The notes: generated from the letters alone by a model not told the origin. A DNA stretch of 64,000 nt from Protonemura montana (GCA_947568835.1 OX387612.1:2108001-2172000); one strand, 5' to 3'. Positions 11,517 through 23,819 are shown, counted from the first letter of the stretch. Numbers and translations are program-made.

Positions 11517-13281
11517 ATCATTGGGTAGACTGCGTACACTCGCGTGCATTGACCACTACATCACTGGGTGGACTGCGTTCACCCACGTGCATTGACCACT
11601 ACATCACTGGGTGGACTGCGTTCACCCACGTGCATTGACCACTACATCACTGGGTGGACTGCGTACACCCGCGTGAATTGACCACTACATCACTGGGTGG
11701 ACTGCGTACACCCACGTGCATTGACCACTACATCACTGGGTGGACTGCGTACACCCGCGTGCATTGACCACTACATCACTGGGTGGACTGCGTAAACCCG
11801 CATGCATTGACCACTACATCACTGGGTGGACTGCGTACACCCGCGTGCATTGACCACTACATCACTGGGTGGACTGCGTACACCCGCGTGCATTGACCAC
11901 TACATCACTGGGTGGACTGCGTACACCCGCGTGCATTGACCACTACATCACTGGGTGGACTGCGTACACCCGCGTGCATTGACCACTACATCACTGGGTG
12001 GACTGCGTACACCCGCGTGCATTGACCACTACATCACTGAGTGGACTGCGAACATCCGCGTGCATTGACCACTACATCACTTGGTGGACTACGTACACCC
12101 GCGTGCATTGACCACTATATCACTGGGTGAACTGCGTACACCCGCGTGCATTGACCACTACATCACTGGGTGGACTGCGTACACCCGCGTGCATTGACCA
12201 CTACATCACTGGGTGGACTGCGTACATCCGCGTGCATTGACCACTACATCACTTGGTGGACTACGTACACCCGCGTGCATTGACCACTACATCACTGGGT
12301 GGACTGCGTACACCCGCGTGCATTGACCACTACATCACTGGGTGCACTGCGTTCACCCGCGTACATTGACCATTACATCACTGGGTGGACTGCGTACACC
12401 CGCGTGCATTGACCATTACATCACTGGGTGGACTGTGTACACCCGCGTGCATTGACCGCTACATCACTAGGTAGACTGCGTACACCCGCTTGCATTGACC
12501 ACTACATCACTGGGTGGACTGCGTACATCCGCGTGCATTGACCACTACATCACTGGGTGGACTGCGTACACCCGCGTGCATTGACCGCTACATCACTGGG
12601 TGGACTGCGTACACCCGCGTGCATTGACCACTACATCACTGGGTGGACTGCGTACACCTGCGTGCATTGACCACTACATCACTGGGTGGACTGCGTACAC
12701 CCGCGTGCATTGACCGCTACATCACTGGGTGGACTGCGTACACCTGCGTGCATTGACCACTACATCACTGGGTAGACTGCATACACCCACGTGCATTGAC
12801 CACTACATCACTGGGTGGACTGCGTACACCCGCGTGCATTGACCACTACATCACTGGGTGGACTGCGTACACCCGCGTGCATTGACCACTACATCACTTG
12901 GTGGACTGCGTACACCCGCGTGCATTGACCACTACATCACTTGGTGGACTGCGTACACCCGCGTGCATTGACCACTACATCACAGGGTAGACTGCGTACA
13001 CCCACGTGCATTGACCACTACATCACTGGGTGGACTGCGTACACCCGCGTGCATTGACCACTAGATCACTGGGTGGACTGCGTACACCCGCGTGCATTGA
13101 CCACTACATCACTGGGTAGACTGCGTACACCCGCGTGCATTGACCACCACATCACTGGGTGGACTGCATACACCCGCTTGCATTGACCACTACATCACTG
13201 GGTGTACTGCGTACACCCACGTACATTGACCACTACATCACTGGATGGACTGCGTACACCCGCGTACATTGACCACTACAT
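11517..13281 (+). repeat. 43-bp minisatellite, about 41 copies, abutting a splice acceptor
   Basis: The unit combines TGGGTGGACTGCGTACACCC with GCGTGCATTGACCACTACAT and CAC. The final, truncated unit runs straight into the polypyrimidine tract GTTTGTTTTTCAG of gene 1 exon 3, so the array ends only 13 bp before the exon. The consensus unit contains no AG dinucleotide and carries a TTGAC word that fits the loose branch-point pattern; only a few variant units (GGGTAGACT) contain AG. Confidence 0.95.
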
Positions 13282-13294
13282 GTTTGTTTTTCAG

Positions 13295-15332
13295 ACTTTA
13301 TTCTCAAAATATCGGCCTTGCCGCTGAAGCTCAGAAACCAGAAGGTTTTCTTCCAACGGGCCATGAGTTCCATGCACCACTTCTCAGTGGACCTCGTCCA
13401 GATACTCTGCAAATTCAGATGGCAAAGAACCAGGTGACCACCTCATACATAGATGCCAGATTTGCCCAAGTGAGGGACACACTTCTTCGCATCGACGCCC
13501 GAATCGAACACGTTGCCAGATCGACTCAGTCGAGCGTCACGAACCCCGCGCTGAACGACATTCGTGCCGCAGTCAGCGCTACTAACGTGTTGCTGGCAAC
13601 ACTGTCTTTCCGGAAAGCGCCTCTTGCGCAACGTCAGATTCACTTGCAAACGTTGTTGGCGAAAGTCTTGGAGATTTTCGACAGCGCGAAACGATTACAG
13701 GCGAGCAGCGGCGTTGACGACAGCTTCTTGGACGAGATCGCGAACGGTGTTGGTGAGATTGAGGTTAGGGTGATCAAAGTTGACGCGCTGTTGCAGCAAA
13801 TGATCATCGAGAAAAGTCATGACAACCAAAATGTGAGACCCAATTCACCTTACGTCACAGAAACGGCAATTCCGACGTTAGATTTTGGACTGTTCCGACC
13901 TGATAACGATGGTCGCTTTGATTTGGCCGAAACAACGGAAACTACTTCAAAAGAAATATTACCTTCGGTTTATACGGTGACAGAGACAGTAAATTTGCCT
14001 CCAGAAATGTCAACAAAAACTATCACAATACAGGATCAAAGATCAACGCAATGTCCCGAGCAACAAGTGGTGACTAAGACTGACATATTATTCCAGCCCC
14101 TGCTCGTGGTAACGTTAACTGACGTGCGGACATCGTCGATAACAGTTACCGGCGAGGTTGTCACCGAGATAATTACCTTGCCCGGCACGACAATGACAGA
14201 GATTATTCAGTTGAATGTGACAAAAACTTTGCCCATAGAAACAATCACTCAATTGTCCACCCACTTCATTGCCGTGTCCGACATAGCAGATCTCTTGGGG
14301 ACCGTGACCGACACGCTGACGCTGCTCAGTGGAACGTTTTCAAAAGATCAGACGCGCGAAGCCGAGACGATCGAAGAGACGGTGACGGTGACAAGATTCC
14401 TGACGTTAAGAGCGGATCGGAACACACTTGGGGCGATTGCGTTGCATGATGCGAGTGCTCCTGTCGCAACGGTGACTGTTATGAAAGACGAATGCGCATG
14501 TCCAGCTCGAGAAACGGTCATTGAGTCATCAACGATGCACGATGAAGGAGTTAAATTTATCAGCAGTCAAAGCCAAGGCTTTGTGCAAACAAGCGAATCA
14601 ACTTTATCGCTCCGCGCAACGCTAACAGAAACTAGTTTGGCCATTGACGTGTCTCTTCCAGCTGCAAGCAATCAGCCATCGACTTTACAAACTGACAAAG
14701 ATGCAAAAATCAGCAAACGAACACAAAGTACGACAGAAACGGTAGCTACTTCTGCCAAAGAGACAGCGCAAACAGAACTATTTGTCACAAAAGTCCACGA
14801 GTCGGTCGTGTCTGATCTTGCCATCGACTTGGTCGACCGAACTGGACCGAGTGTTAGTTCATCAACGCAGGTGTCATTGCAAGACGCGTCAGTCATCAGC
14901 AGTGCAGACCATAACATTGAAGGTTCAATGAGTGACTCGACTTTACACCTGCCAGAAGTGACCAGAGTTTCTCAAGACATTGGTACGGTAACAGCTACAT
15001 CGACGCCTGCTCTAGCCATGGACCTTCCTACTGAAGAAATGACCCCAGCCATCAGCAGTGCAAAGGAAACGACAGTGATTTCAGAAAATGAACATATTGA
15101 CCATCACGATCAGCCAATGACAGAGTCTGGGTCAGTCTCTGATTTTAAAACATCTTACATTTCTTTCACACCGGATATGGTCGATGAATTAACAACATTA
15201 TTCGCCACTCAAACATACGGCGTTATTGCAATATCTGCACTTCCGGTAGATTATCCGGTTGTATTTCAAGTGTCGAACGGAGATCATGAGTCAACGTCCA
15301 CTGATATTGACAATATGAGCAACAACCATTGA
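13295..15332 (+). CDS. Gene 1 exon 3: secreted TVT-rich protein with N-terminal helical domain
   Basis: The exon starts after GTTTGTTTTTCAG in phase 2 (AG|A gives Arg34) and runs to TGA at 15330-15332, giving a protein of about 712 aa. After the signal peptide comes a helical, heptad-like region (about residues 85-190; words DTLLRIDARIEHV, LAQRQIHLQTLLAKVLEIF, SFLDEIANGVGEIEV). Next is a Thr/Val block with alternating strands (about 255-450; VTETVNL, EETVTVTRFLTL) and Cys-Pro motifs (QCPEQ, ECACPARE). A Ser/Thr-rich region follows (about 450-640), then a short hydrophobic C-terminus (ATQTYGVIAISALPVDYP). Only three cysteines are present in this exon. It is the longest member of the cluster, and its helical region resembles the C-terminal domains of genes 3-5. 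The family is not recognised; an extracellular location is inferred from the signal peptide, and a structural or matrix role is a guess. Confidence 0.85.
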
Positions 15333-15975
15333 GGATTTACCAGAATAGGGCGTTGTGAATGTTAACAATGAAACGCATGGCGAATTGCCTAGAATGACGA
15401 CAATCGATGATCTTTGATGACTGCTTGCCCAGCAGCAACCGCTGGTCGCAATTGGGAAGAGAACTTTATATAAAAACTCGGTCGCACTGGACGCCATGTT
15501 GGATTAGTGCATAAGTACAAGTAGAAAACAATGGCCTAGAGACATGGTTGTCCATAAAAACGCAGTGTTAGTGAAGTTTATAAAAATTACCATTTGCAAA
15601 ATCTATTTGAAACTATGGTCATGTCTTCTTTATCTTACCCTAGCAATAGTTTTGACAAAAGCTTTTTTAAGATGGGATTTTGAATACTAAATGAAGAACA
15701 ACTTAATTACCCAACGTTTCGTAGCTTAGACCTGTTACTGATTTATCCTAGCACTATCCAAGCACTATCCTAGCACTATCCTAGCACTATTTATCCCATA
15801 CGAATTTGGTAAAATAATTTTTAAAGTGGCACGTTTGCCTCGTGTAATTGCCACTGCCTCCAGCATCGCAATAATCTCACCAAACAAGTTTTGCTAGGCT
15901 AGAGGTCCACGAGCCGAAGTCGCTGCCCGAATTCGCCGGGCTTCCAAGTTGTGTTTCAGAGTGACCTAGGACTTC
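15333..15975. other. Intergenic region between genes 1 and 2
   Basis: Only 643 bp separate the gene 1 stop from the gene 2 ATG. It contains a dispersed-element end at about 15650-15745 (AATTACCCAACGTTTCGTAG) and a short tandem of TATCCTAGCAC words at about 15745-15795. The promoter of gene 2 and the 3' end of gene 1 must both lie here; no AATAAA signal was found for gene 1. Confidence 0.5.
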
Positions 15976-15999
15976 ATGGCGATGGCTCCTCGTGAACAG
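15976..15999 (+). CDS. Gene 2 exon 1 (start exon, 8 codons)
   Basis: Reads MAMAPREQ and ends CGTGAACAG|GTGAGTGAC, a strong donor in phase 0. Intron 1 (16000-17347) contains a minus-strand 5S-SINE. A second in-frame ATG lies two codons downstream and could also initiate. Confidence 0.7.
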
Positions 16000-16410
16000 G
16001 TGAGTGACTCCGATCTCTGCTGGGACAAGGACAAGGCATACAAGTTTTACTATGGCTTTTTTTTATTTTATAGTCGCGTATTTTATTTCATGTCGGTTCA
16101 TTTTCTAGCATTTGGCGATATTATTTATTGTAATTGAACACATTTTAATTAACTCACGATTAGCTGACGATGAGTAAAGTTGTTTCACTCTCGCTTTTAT
16201 TTGCCAATGAAAGTGGTCATGTGTCACCTTGTATCCGTTGACTTACCTACATTACCTCAAGTGGTTTCGTTCACGAAAATTTACAAAAAAAAAAATATAT
16301 ATTTTATTACGTAAACGTATATTTTTATAAACATTTCAGATGATGTTTTGTTTATATTTATGTTTGCGAAAAAAACTAAGTTAAATTCGAAAAAAATTTA
16401 ACTTGATTTG

Positions 16411-17285
16411 TGGTGTTTAACGACGCATTGTTTTGACAACTGGCCATGCGGCACTGGTCTAATGGCGTCGCTAAAATAGTGACGATGTCAATGACGATAG
16501 CCTAGAGGAAACAAAGGGAAATCCGGTGCCGGCACGTAGCCTACTCCTGTCGAAGACCAAGGGGACCACCGGCTTAACGTCCCTTCCGAAGGACGGTACA
16601 ACGCGAACAACAGGATTCCTCCACAAATTCATGCTGTCGAGAGGTTGATAAGCAAGGCGAGTGAAGTTGCTGTACTAACTTTCATCCCTCCAACCTCTCT
16701 CCCGAACAGAACTGGTCATGTGTATGATGGTCATCCATCCAATACCTGACCCAGCGCAGTGTTGCTTAACTTTCATCCCTCCAACCTCTCTCCCGAACAG
16801 AACTGGTCATGTGTATGATGGTCATCCATCCAATACCTGACCCAGCACAGTATTGCTTAACTTCCATCCATCCAACCTCTCTCCCGAACAGAACTGGTCA
16901 TGTGTATGATGGTCATCCATCCAATACCTGACCCAGCGCAGTGTTGCTTAACTTTCATCCCTCCAACCTCTCTCCCGAACAGAACTGGTCATGTGTATGA
17001 TGGTCATCCATCCAATACCTGACTCAGCGCAGTGTTGCTTAACTTTCATTCCTCCAGCCTCTCTCCCGAACAGAACTGGTCATGTGTATGATGGTCACCC
17101 ATCCAATACCTGACACAGCGCAGTGTTGCTTAACTTTCATCCCTCCAACCTCTCTCCCGAACAGAACTGGTCATGTGTATGATGGTCATGTGAATAATGG
17201 TCATGTGTATGATGGTCACCCATCCAATACCTGATCCAGCGCAGTGTTGCTTAACTTTGGTGATTTCACGAGAACGGGTGTTTCC
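16411..17285 (-). mobile_element. 5S-derived SINE (copy 3) in gene 2 intron 1
   Basis: Read on the minus strand, it begins with about six or seven tandem 5S-like heads (17285 to about 16680), continues into the body and ends with the tail at about 16411 (plus-strand GTGGTGTTTAACGACGCATT). One head-proximal unit includes the longer 5S-like segment with GTGTTTCCAACACGCC seen in the 24.7 kb array. Confidence 0.8.
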
Positions 17286-17347
17286 AACACGCCAAGCCAT
17301 TCGTTTTTTTTTTTACGAACCTGAGAATGAAAGATTTTTATTTCCAG

Positions 17348-17475
17348 CGTTTCTTCGCGATCGCAGCGCTTGCCGTGGCCGTGGCACTAACTTCGTCGAA
17401 TGGCTTCTTGGTTTCCGCCGACGATGCTGGAGGTCGCCACCGCAACCTGAGAGCGCCCACCGAGCCAATCATCAG
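17348..17475 (+). CDS. Gene 2 exon 2 (signal peptide)
   Basis: Starts after TTTTTATTTCCAG in phase 0 and ends CCAATCATCAG|GTAACA in phase 2. Spliced to exon 1 it gives MAMAPREQRFFAIAALAVAV followed by ALTSSNGFLVSADDAGG, a clear signal peptide, then a basic linker (GRHRNLRAP). The G+C content is well above that of the flanking introns. Confidence 0.8.
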
Positions 17476-18207
17476 GTAACAGAGGGAACATTCCTCACGA
17501 GCAGGATCCACAAAGTAGAGGTTTCACCAAGAAGTTTCATAATGATCAGCCAATCACAGATTGTTTCCCGACTTTCAGAGCTTGTTACCATGGTGAAAAC
17601 AACTTTACCTCTGATATTTTTTTAAAATAACTGTCAAATCTGCTTCGTGAATCTGGGCCCTGGTTACTTTCCAGTCTTGCAAATTCTATCATCTTTTGAA
17701 CATTTAAAAAATGAGAAATGTTTAAAACGTTTCTACAAGAAAGAGTTTTAATGGGATATCTTATTTAAATTGCAAAAGCTTGCAATGCGCGGGGTATTTT
17801 ATTATTAAGAACACTAATACCGTCTCAAAATGTGTTGTCATGATTTTTATTATTGGTTAACGCTTTGATTCGCAAAAATCAACAGAAATATTGTTAAATG
17901 TTTGCCGTACATATCGTATCAAATATAATCTATCCAAACTTTAATTACCAAACTTTATAAAATCTATAAAACCACATTTTTTTGTCTCTGTTCTCTTTGG
18001 CGAACCAAACTGTTCCCTCTGGCGATTTGATTGCAAACTATTCGACAAGATACTTTAGCACACGTGACCTCCAATTAGTAAGTCAGTGACCTCAGCCCAG
18101 GCCGGCTGTGCACGGAACAAAAGCGTCAAGACGGGAAAACAGATAAATAATTTGCTGGCCAATGAACCGGCCATGACGTAGACAGACGCTCAGTTCCAGA
18201 TTGATTG

Positions 18208-18472
18208 ATTTGTGGTGTTTAACGACGCACTGTTTTGACATCTGGCCATGCGGCACTGGTCTAATGGCGTCTGTGAATGAGTGAATCAGGATTATGACGA
18301 ACCTAACCTAGCTTAGAAGGGAGGCGATGAAACCCGGTACCGACACGTAGCCTAGTTGGGTCAAAGACCATGGGGACCAACGGCTTAACGTCCCTTCCGA
18401 AGGACGGTACAACGCGAACAACAGGATTCCTCCACAAATCCATGCTGACGAGAGGTTGATAAGCAAGGCGAG
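18208..18472 (-). mobile_element. 5S-SINE body and tail, minus orientation (copy 4)
   Basis: Plus-strand GTGGTGTTTAACGACGCACT marks the tail, and AAGGACGGTACAACGCGAAC lies in the body. The copy stops at AAGCAAGGCGAG, the start of the body, where it meets copy 5 head to head. Confidence 0.8.
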
Positions 18473-18900
18473 GGTCATCGTACACATGACCAGTTCTGTT
18501 CGGGAGAGAGGTTGGAGGGATGAAAGTTAAGCAACTCTGCGCTGAGTCAGGTATTGGATGGGTGATCATCATACACATGACCAGTTCTGTTCGGGAGAGA
18601 GGTTGGAGGGATGAAAGTTAGTACAGCAACTTCACTCGTCTTGCTTATCAACCTCTCGACAGCATGGATTTGTGGAGGAATTCTGTTGTTCGCGTTGTAC
18701 CGTCCTTCGGAAGGGACGTTAAGCCGGTGGTCCCCTTGGTCTTTGACAGGAGTAGGCTACGTGCCGGCACCGGGTTTCCCCTCCTCCTTTCTAAGCTAGG
18801 TTAGGTTCATCACCATCCTCAACATCATCCACTCATTCACCGACGCCATTAGACAAGTGCCGCATGGCGCGTTGTCAAAACAGTGCCTCGATAAAAAAAA
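18473..18900 (+). mobile_element. 5S-SINE with one to two heads, plus orientation (copy 5)
   Basis: Partial head, full head, body and tail in order, ending about 18895 (CAGTGCCTCGATAAAA), about 40 bp before gene 2 exon 3. With copy 4 it forms an inverted pair of about 260 bp arms. Confidence 0.8.
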
Positions 18901-18935
18901 ATTAAATTCATAAAAATGATGTTTCTTCATTCCAG

Positions 18936-20118
18936 AAACCGTCAGGCCAACGTCTTCCCTTTCCACACTGCTATCTTCCCGCAACTAAATATTCGCAACG
19001 CCATATTCGGCGATGCAACGGCAGCCCCCACTACAACCCCCACGACAACCCCCATCCCAAGCCCCGTGACATCAACGCCGTCCACTGAGGTCATCACGGC
19101 GACGACAACCATCATCTTGCCGGCAGCTACCATCACCTTCTTCGCCACTGAGACTGATGTAAAGACGCTTTACTCAACAAAGACTATTGTCAAAGATAAC
19201 GTTTATCTCGCTAAAATCATTCCCTTCGACAGAGCAGCAACCGCAAACCCAGAGTGCATGCTTGAGGTGGTTACAAAAACCCTGACAGATGAGGTAGTAG
19301 GAGGTTGCGTACCATTGACCACAACTTTAACAAAGAACCCTTCCATTACTGCCACACAAACCGTGACCGGAGCACCTGTCACAGAGACTTACAAGTCAAT
19401 GGTTATCAACACTAAATCGACCACAGTTTTAGCTGCACCACATCATACTGTCACTAATATAGTGACAGTTTTCAAGCCTGTCACCGTTAAAAAGAGTCAG
19501 GGTTGCGATTTGGCGACTGTTTACCAAACTGTCACCGAATCTTTGCCGGATTTAGCGAATAAACCGTGCGATTTCCTTCAGACAACTGTCACTGAAAGCG
19601 TGACAGGTCATCAAAGTACTGTCACGCAGTTCGAAGAGCAGACGATCACCGAAACAATGACTGTCGATCCAATAACTGCATGCCCCGGGGCAGTGACCGA
19701 GACTGGTAGCGCTACTAGATTGACTGTCATGAACTATGAGTATGTTACCGAGACGATAACAGAGCGCGCTAGATACCCGTTTAGGTGTTCCGCATCTTTG
19801 ACCACGGCAACCGAGACTATTCGCCCTACTATTACAGTGCCAGCTGTTCAGGTTTCTTTCGTCAAGAAGTTCCAGATGCGTTCGGGATCGGGTTCGAAGT
19901 GCCAGGACACGGTGACGGTGACACCGACCACGCTGACCGCGGAGGTGGTCAACGAGTTTATCAAGGTGACGCGTACTATCGTCAAGAGTAGCTTTGATTT
20001 CGCTGACTCGGGCACGGAGATCATAGTCGTCAGGCCAACTGTCACAGTGACAGATACACAGAATGTTGATGTCACTGTCACAGAGATCATGGCTGACAGG
20101 ATGTGCGCCTTGAAATAA
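18936..20118 (+). CDS. Gene 2 exon 3: secreted TVT-repeat protein
   Basis: Starts after GTTTCTTCATTCCAG in phase 2 (AG|A, Arg51) and ends TAA at 20116-20118; the protein is about 444 aa. A Pro/Thr linker (about residues 76-105, TTTPTTTPIPSPVTSTP) precedes a long Thr/Val region running to the C-terminus. That region shows diverged blocks, most opening with a Cys (QGCDLATVYQTVTE, KPCDFLQTTVTESVT, ACPGAVTETG, FRCSASLTTATETI, KCQDTVTVTPTT). Eight cysteines occur in the exon, an even number that would allow disulfides. Alternating Thr/Val predicts beta strands, and the Thr density makes O-glycosylation plausible. Unlike genes 3-5 it has no helical C-terminal domain. An AATAAA at 20114-20119 overlaps the stop codon. 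Function unknown. Confidence 0.85.
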
Positions 20119-20284
20119 ATTTTTTTGGAAAGTTTGAATTCTGTGCTTTTTTTTAAACCTTTTTAAACCCTGTTTTCTGTACTGTTTTCCTCTGTTATCA
20201 TTTGGTCTAATGCTGTGTATCATACTGATTTATAAACTGTCTTTTGGTGTCAGTGAATCAGTGGGTGATGAAAGTGATGATAGT
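20119..20284. other. Short sequence downstream of gene 2
   Basis: T-rich sequence just after the stop; nothing else recognised. Confidence 0.4.
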
Positions 20285-20545
20285 TATGAATAGAAGATAA
20301 TCACCCAACCAATACCTGACCCTAAACAATGTTGCTTAACTTCGGAGATCTCACGAGGGCCTGTGTTTCCAACACGCCAAACCGTTCGGTGGTCACCCAT
20401 CCAATACCTGACCCAGCGCAGTGTTGTTTAACTTTCATCCCTCCAACCTCTCTCCCGAACAGAACTGGTCATGTGTATGATGGTCACCCATCCAATACCT
20501 GACCCAGCGCAGTGTTGCTTAACTTCGGTGATCTCATAAGAACCG
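20285..20545 (-). repeat. 5S-like head units without SINE body
   Basis: About three minus-strand 5S-like units; two carry the longer core with GTGTTTCCAACACGCC or a related start, one carries the TCTGTTCGGGAGAGAGG type spacer. No body or tail follows. Confidence 0.7.
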
Positions 20546-20974
20546 GTTTGCCTAATGCACCGTATAGTTCAAATCGTTCTAACGAGTGACCAATTAAAAA
20601 AGGAAATGTCGATTGATTGACTGCCAGGATGGTCCAACTCCGCATAAGTGCCTTAATTTCTTGGCTGTCGATCATTCAGGTACCACTGACAGGTGCCAAG
20701 CACCCTGCGGCCTAATTTCTTGTTTTTAAGAACGGCTAACAAGAAATGTGGTCTACCTCTTGTTTTTTTTTTAAATCATTAGGCGAAAATTGAATACCTG
20801 TAGTTTTTTTTATTTATCGACCTTTGTTTCACCTGCTGCCTAGCACCTTCCTAGGGCCGCCGGCTTCGTGCCAATGCGAATATTTTGTTGTTTCTTTCAA
20901 AAAAACTCTTATAAGTTGATTCTATTTACTTGCGATTATTATTTCTTAATGCCCACAATCCTTAACAAACACAA

Positions 20975-21592
20975 CCGAACGGTTTGTCGTATTGAAAACA
21001 CCGGTTCACATGAGATCACCGAAGTTAAGCAACACTGCGCTGAGTTAGGTATTGGATGGGTGACCATCATACACATGACCAGTTCTGTTCGGGAGAGAGG
21101 TTGGAGGGATGAAAGTTAAGCAACATTACGCTGGGTCAGGTATTGGATGGGTGACCATCATACACATGACCAGTTCTGTTCGGGAGAGAGGTTGGAGGGA
21201 TGAAAGTTAAGCAACATTACGCTGGGTCAGGTATTGGATGGGTGACCATCATACACATGACCAGTTCTGTTCGGGAGAGAGGTTGGAGGGATGAAAGCTA
21301 GTACAGCAACTTCACTCGCCTTGCTTATCAACCTCTCGACAGCATGGATTTGTGAAGGAATCCTGTTGTTCGCGTTGTACCGTTCTTCGGAAGGGACGTT
21401 AAGCCGGTGGTCCTCTTGGTCTTCGACAGGAGTGGTCTACGTGCCGACACCAGGTTTCCCCTCCTCCCTTCTCGGCTAGGTTAGGATTATCATTATCCTC
21501 ATTATCATCCACTCATTCACCGACGCCATTATACCAGTGACGCATGGCCAGTTGTCAAAACAGTGCGTCGTTAAACACCATAATCAATCACA
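20975..21592 (+). mobile_element. 5S-derived SINE, full length with three heads (copy 6)
   Basis: The first head contains a longer 5S-like segment (GAAAACACCGGTTCACATGA, then GATCACCGAAGTTAAGCAAC). Two further heads of the usual type follow, then the body and the tail ending GTGCGTCGTTAAACACCATA followed by ATCAATCA. This is one of the best-preserved copies in the window. Confidence 0.85.
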
Positions 21593-23440
21593 TAATCTGA
21601 ACCCAAATGTCACCAAGTAATTTGTATTTAGTCCCAAAGCAGGTGCTACTCAAGCAGGTGCTTTAAAACAAATTGAAACTGATATTTTATTAATTATGAA
21701 CACTATAACCGTCTCAAAAATATATGCCCAAACGGTGACTCGAACCCGATCTCCACCTATCGCGGGTGTTCAAATGAAGATTTGAGAGAAATTAAAAAAA
21801 ATTTCTAATTAAATTTTCTACAGTTCGTCTCTGATTTATCGAGCTATTGTATATTATTATCTGGATATTAAAATCAACCGCATGTTTTACCGTATGATGG
21901 TAGCTTTATGTTTTTTAAAAGTGGGCAAGAACCATAATTATCGTAGTCACAGCCAGTTCATCGTTAAAAAGGGTTGGAAAAACCCGGCATATAACTAATC
22001 GAATTAATAAATGTGAAAATATCGCCGCGATTCATAAAAAATTCACAATCTCTTATAGATTGTGATTTAAAATAAAACTGAGAATTCGTTGACATTGCGC
22101 AATGAGATTAAGTTTCAATCCCTCCAGATTCTTTGCGTGCCAGCCAGTCATTTGATTATTTCAAACTAGAAATATGTTGTCTCAGGCGAATCTCAAACAC
22201 GTATAGCCACGTTTTTTAATCGATTTTAACCAAATATATTGAGACGCCCGTCTTCGAGTGGTTAGAAGAAATATAACCTGTTCACTGTTAGGTGCTAACC
22301 TTCATGTCTTAAATGTGTGTTAGCAGTTTTTATGCGTGTTTCTTGCATCATTACATTGATTTCGTTTGCCCAGAGGTTCGATCCTTTCTTGACTTGATAT
22401 TGATTGTAGAAACAATTTGTATTGCATTTGATCGACTTCGAACTAGACTTGTAAGTTGCGTTACGCCAAGCCGGTACTGAGAACCCATTTCAACAACGCC
22501 GTTTAAAACGCTCTTAAAAGCCGTTTAGGTGTAATTTTAACAGTAATTCGCTTTAAAACAATGATATTTTAATAATTGCAAACCAAGAAACGACGACAAC
22601 ACACGAAGAACAAGAATAAAATAGTTTTTAACAATGTGTTTGCTTCGAAACAGAATATTTGTTGACTTGGAAATACAAACAAAATATCAATGGGACTTCT
22701 TACTTTGACCTCCAAATGACAGTTTAAAAGTTAAACCCCGTCCGTCCAGGTTCAAATATTAAACGGTGATTTGGACAGAGAGAAAATAGTGGCGGCTGCT
22801 AAATAAAATTTCTTTTATGTGACAGGACAAAACCGTCCTGATTCACTACCAATTTAAAATTTTAATTTACATATTTTTTGAGCATTTTTCTTAACAACCT
22901 GTTTCAAATCTTTTAAAATGACGGCTAAACGAGGAAAATAAATACTAGCCTAAAACCTTACCTAAACGCCGATTAAGCAAGCTTTAAATGGCGTTGGTAA
23001 AATCGGACCTTAGACTGATAAAAATGTAAAAAAAAAGTTAAACACTTTTTAAACGTCAAAACTGCTAAAATTCAGTGTCTCAATGATACTAAAAGCATTG
23101 CGATGAATAAAAAAAATTGATTTAAAACTTTATTACACTATAACTTGTTTTCAGAAGGCAAATTTTGACATTTTGACATTGACAGCTGTGCACCGAAACG
23201 TGCTTCAGCTATTTTGAAATCCGAGCGCAAAGTGATCCATGTGGCTCGAAGAATGCCAGGAATTTACTCTGACCGCTTGCATTTACCAGAAGTTCTCGGC
23301 TTACCATAGCTTGGTCAATGCAACCATCGATTTGTACTAAGACACTTATTTACAAACCTGTTTTCCCCCCAAGGACATGGAATTCTACAATTCTCAAAAG
23401 AAATAAACCAATTTTCAAGTATTTATTTCCTGTTTTTCAG
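21593..23440. other. AT-rich intergenic sequence
   Basis: No gene with splice support and no clear repeat. An open frame of about 55 codons from ATG 22313 (MCVSSFYACFLHHYIDF) has no supporting context. Confidence 0.4.
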
Positions 23441-23509
23441 CGAGAATTATGTTCGAAATAATTGCCAAAGAAATAATAGCCACGAGAGCATTGCTTCGAA
23501 ACGCGGAAG
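23441..23509 (+). CDS. Candidate orphan exon
   Basis: A 69-bp segment is bounded by a strong acceptor (TTATTTCCTGTTTTTCAG) and donor (CGGAAG|GTAAAC). Two frames are open. Entered in phase 2, like exon 3 of the cluster genes, it reads SENYVRNNCQRNNSHESIA; the other open frame contains MFEIIAKEIIATRALLRN. The exit phase does not match the next candidate exon in its open frame, so the pair cannot simply be joined. It may be a relic of another paralogue or a chance pair of splice sites. Confidence 0.3.
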
Positions 23510-23819
23510 GTAAACATTAACTCTCAATTTGGAATAAATTAATTAAGATCAGTATTTATAATTATCAAGTAGACACCGTGCATGAGCAAAGCCAGCACGA
23601 AACGGCACTAAAGATTAAAAAAAAGGTAATTGAAAGATGAGCATGCCAAGGTGATAAGATGGGTTCAGTGGCGTATGCAGCAGGTACTTCTTGCCCAACT
23701 GCAATAATTAGCCCAGAAACTTCATGTTAAATCATCTGATCTTTAAAAGACTGAGGCACAAGTTTCTCCAACATTTAGACTTATGTGCACACATGTTTCT
23801 TCTTACTTTAAAAGCAATG

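Larger units (their letters stand above)
17476..18935. other. Gene 2 intron 2, with SINEs in inverted arrangement
   Basis: The first 730 bp show nothing recognisable. The rest is a minus-strand SINE body (18208-18472) joined to a plus-strand SINE (18473-18900). Confidence 0.7.

Noticed and set aside
13245-13294. N-terminal extension of gene 1 exon 3 into the 43-bp repeat (frame open from 13245)
   Set aside because: The frame there is the last repeat unit and intron end; a good acceptor at 13294 with matching phase joins it to the signal-peptide exon.
18916-18935. Translation start of gene 2 at ATG 18916
   Set aside because: Lies in the polypyrimidine/acceptor region; starting there would lose the signal peptide supplied by exons 1 and 2 in correct phase.
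19552-20223. 223-codon minus-strand frame opposite gene 2 exon 3
   Set aside because: Antisense shadow of the Thr/Val-rich coding sequence; no own signals.
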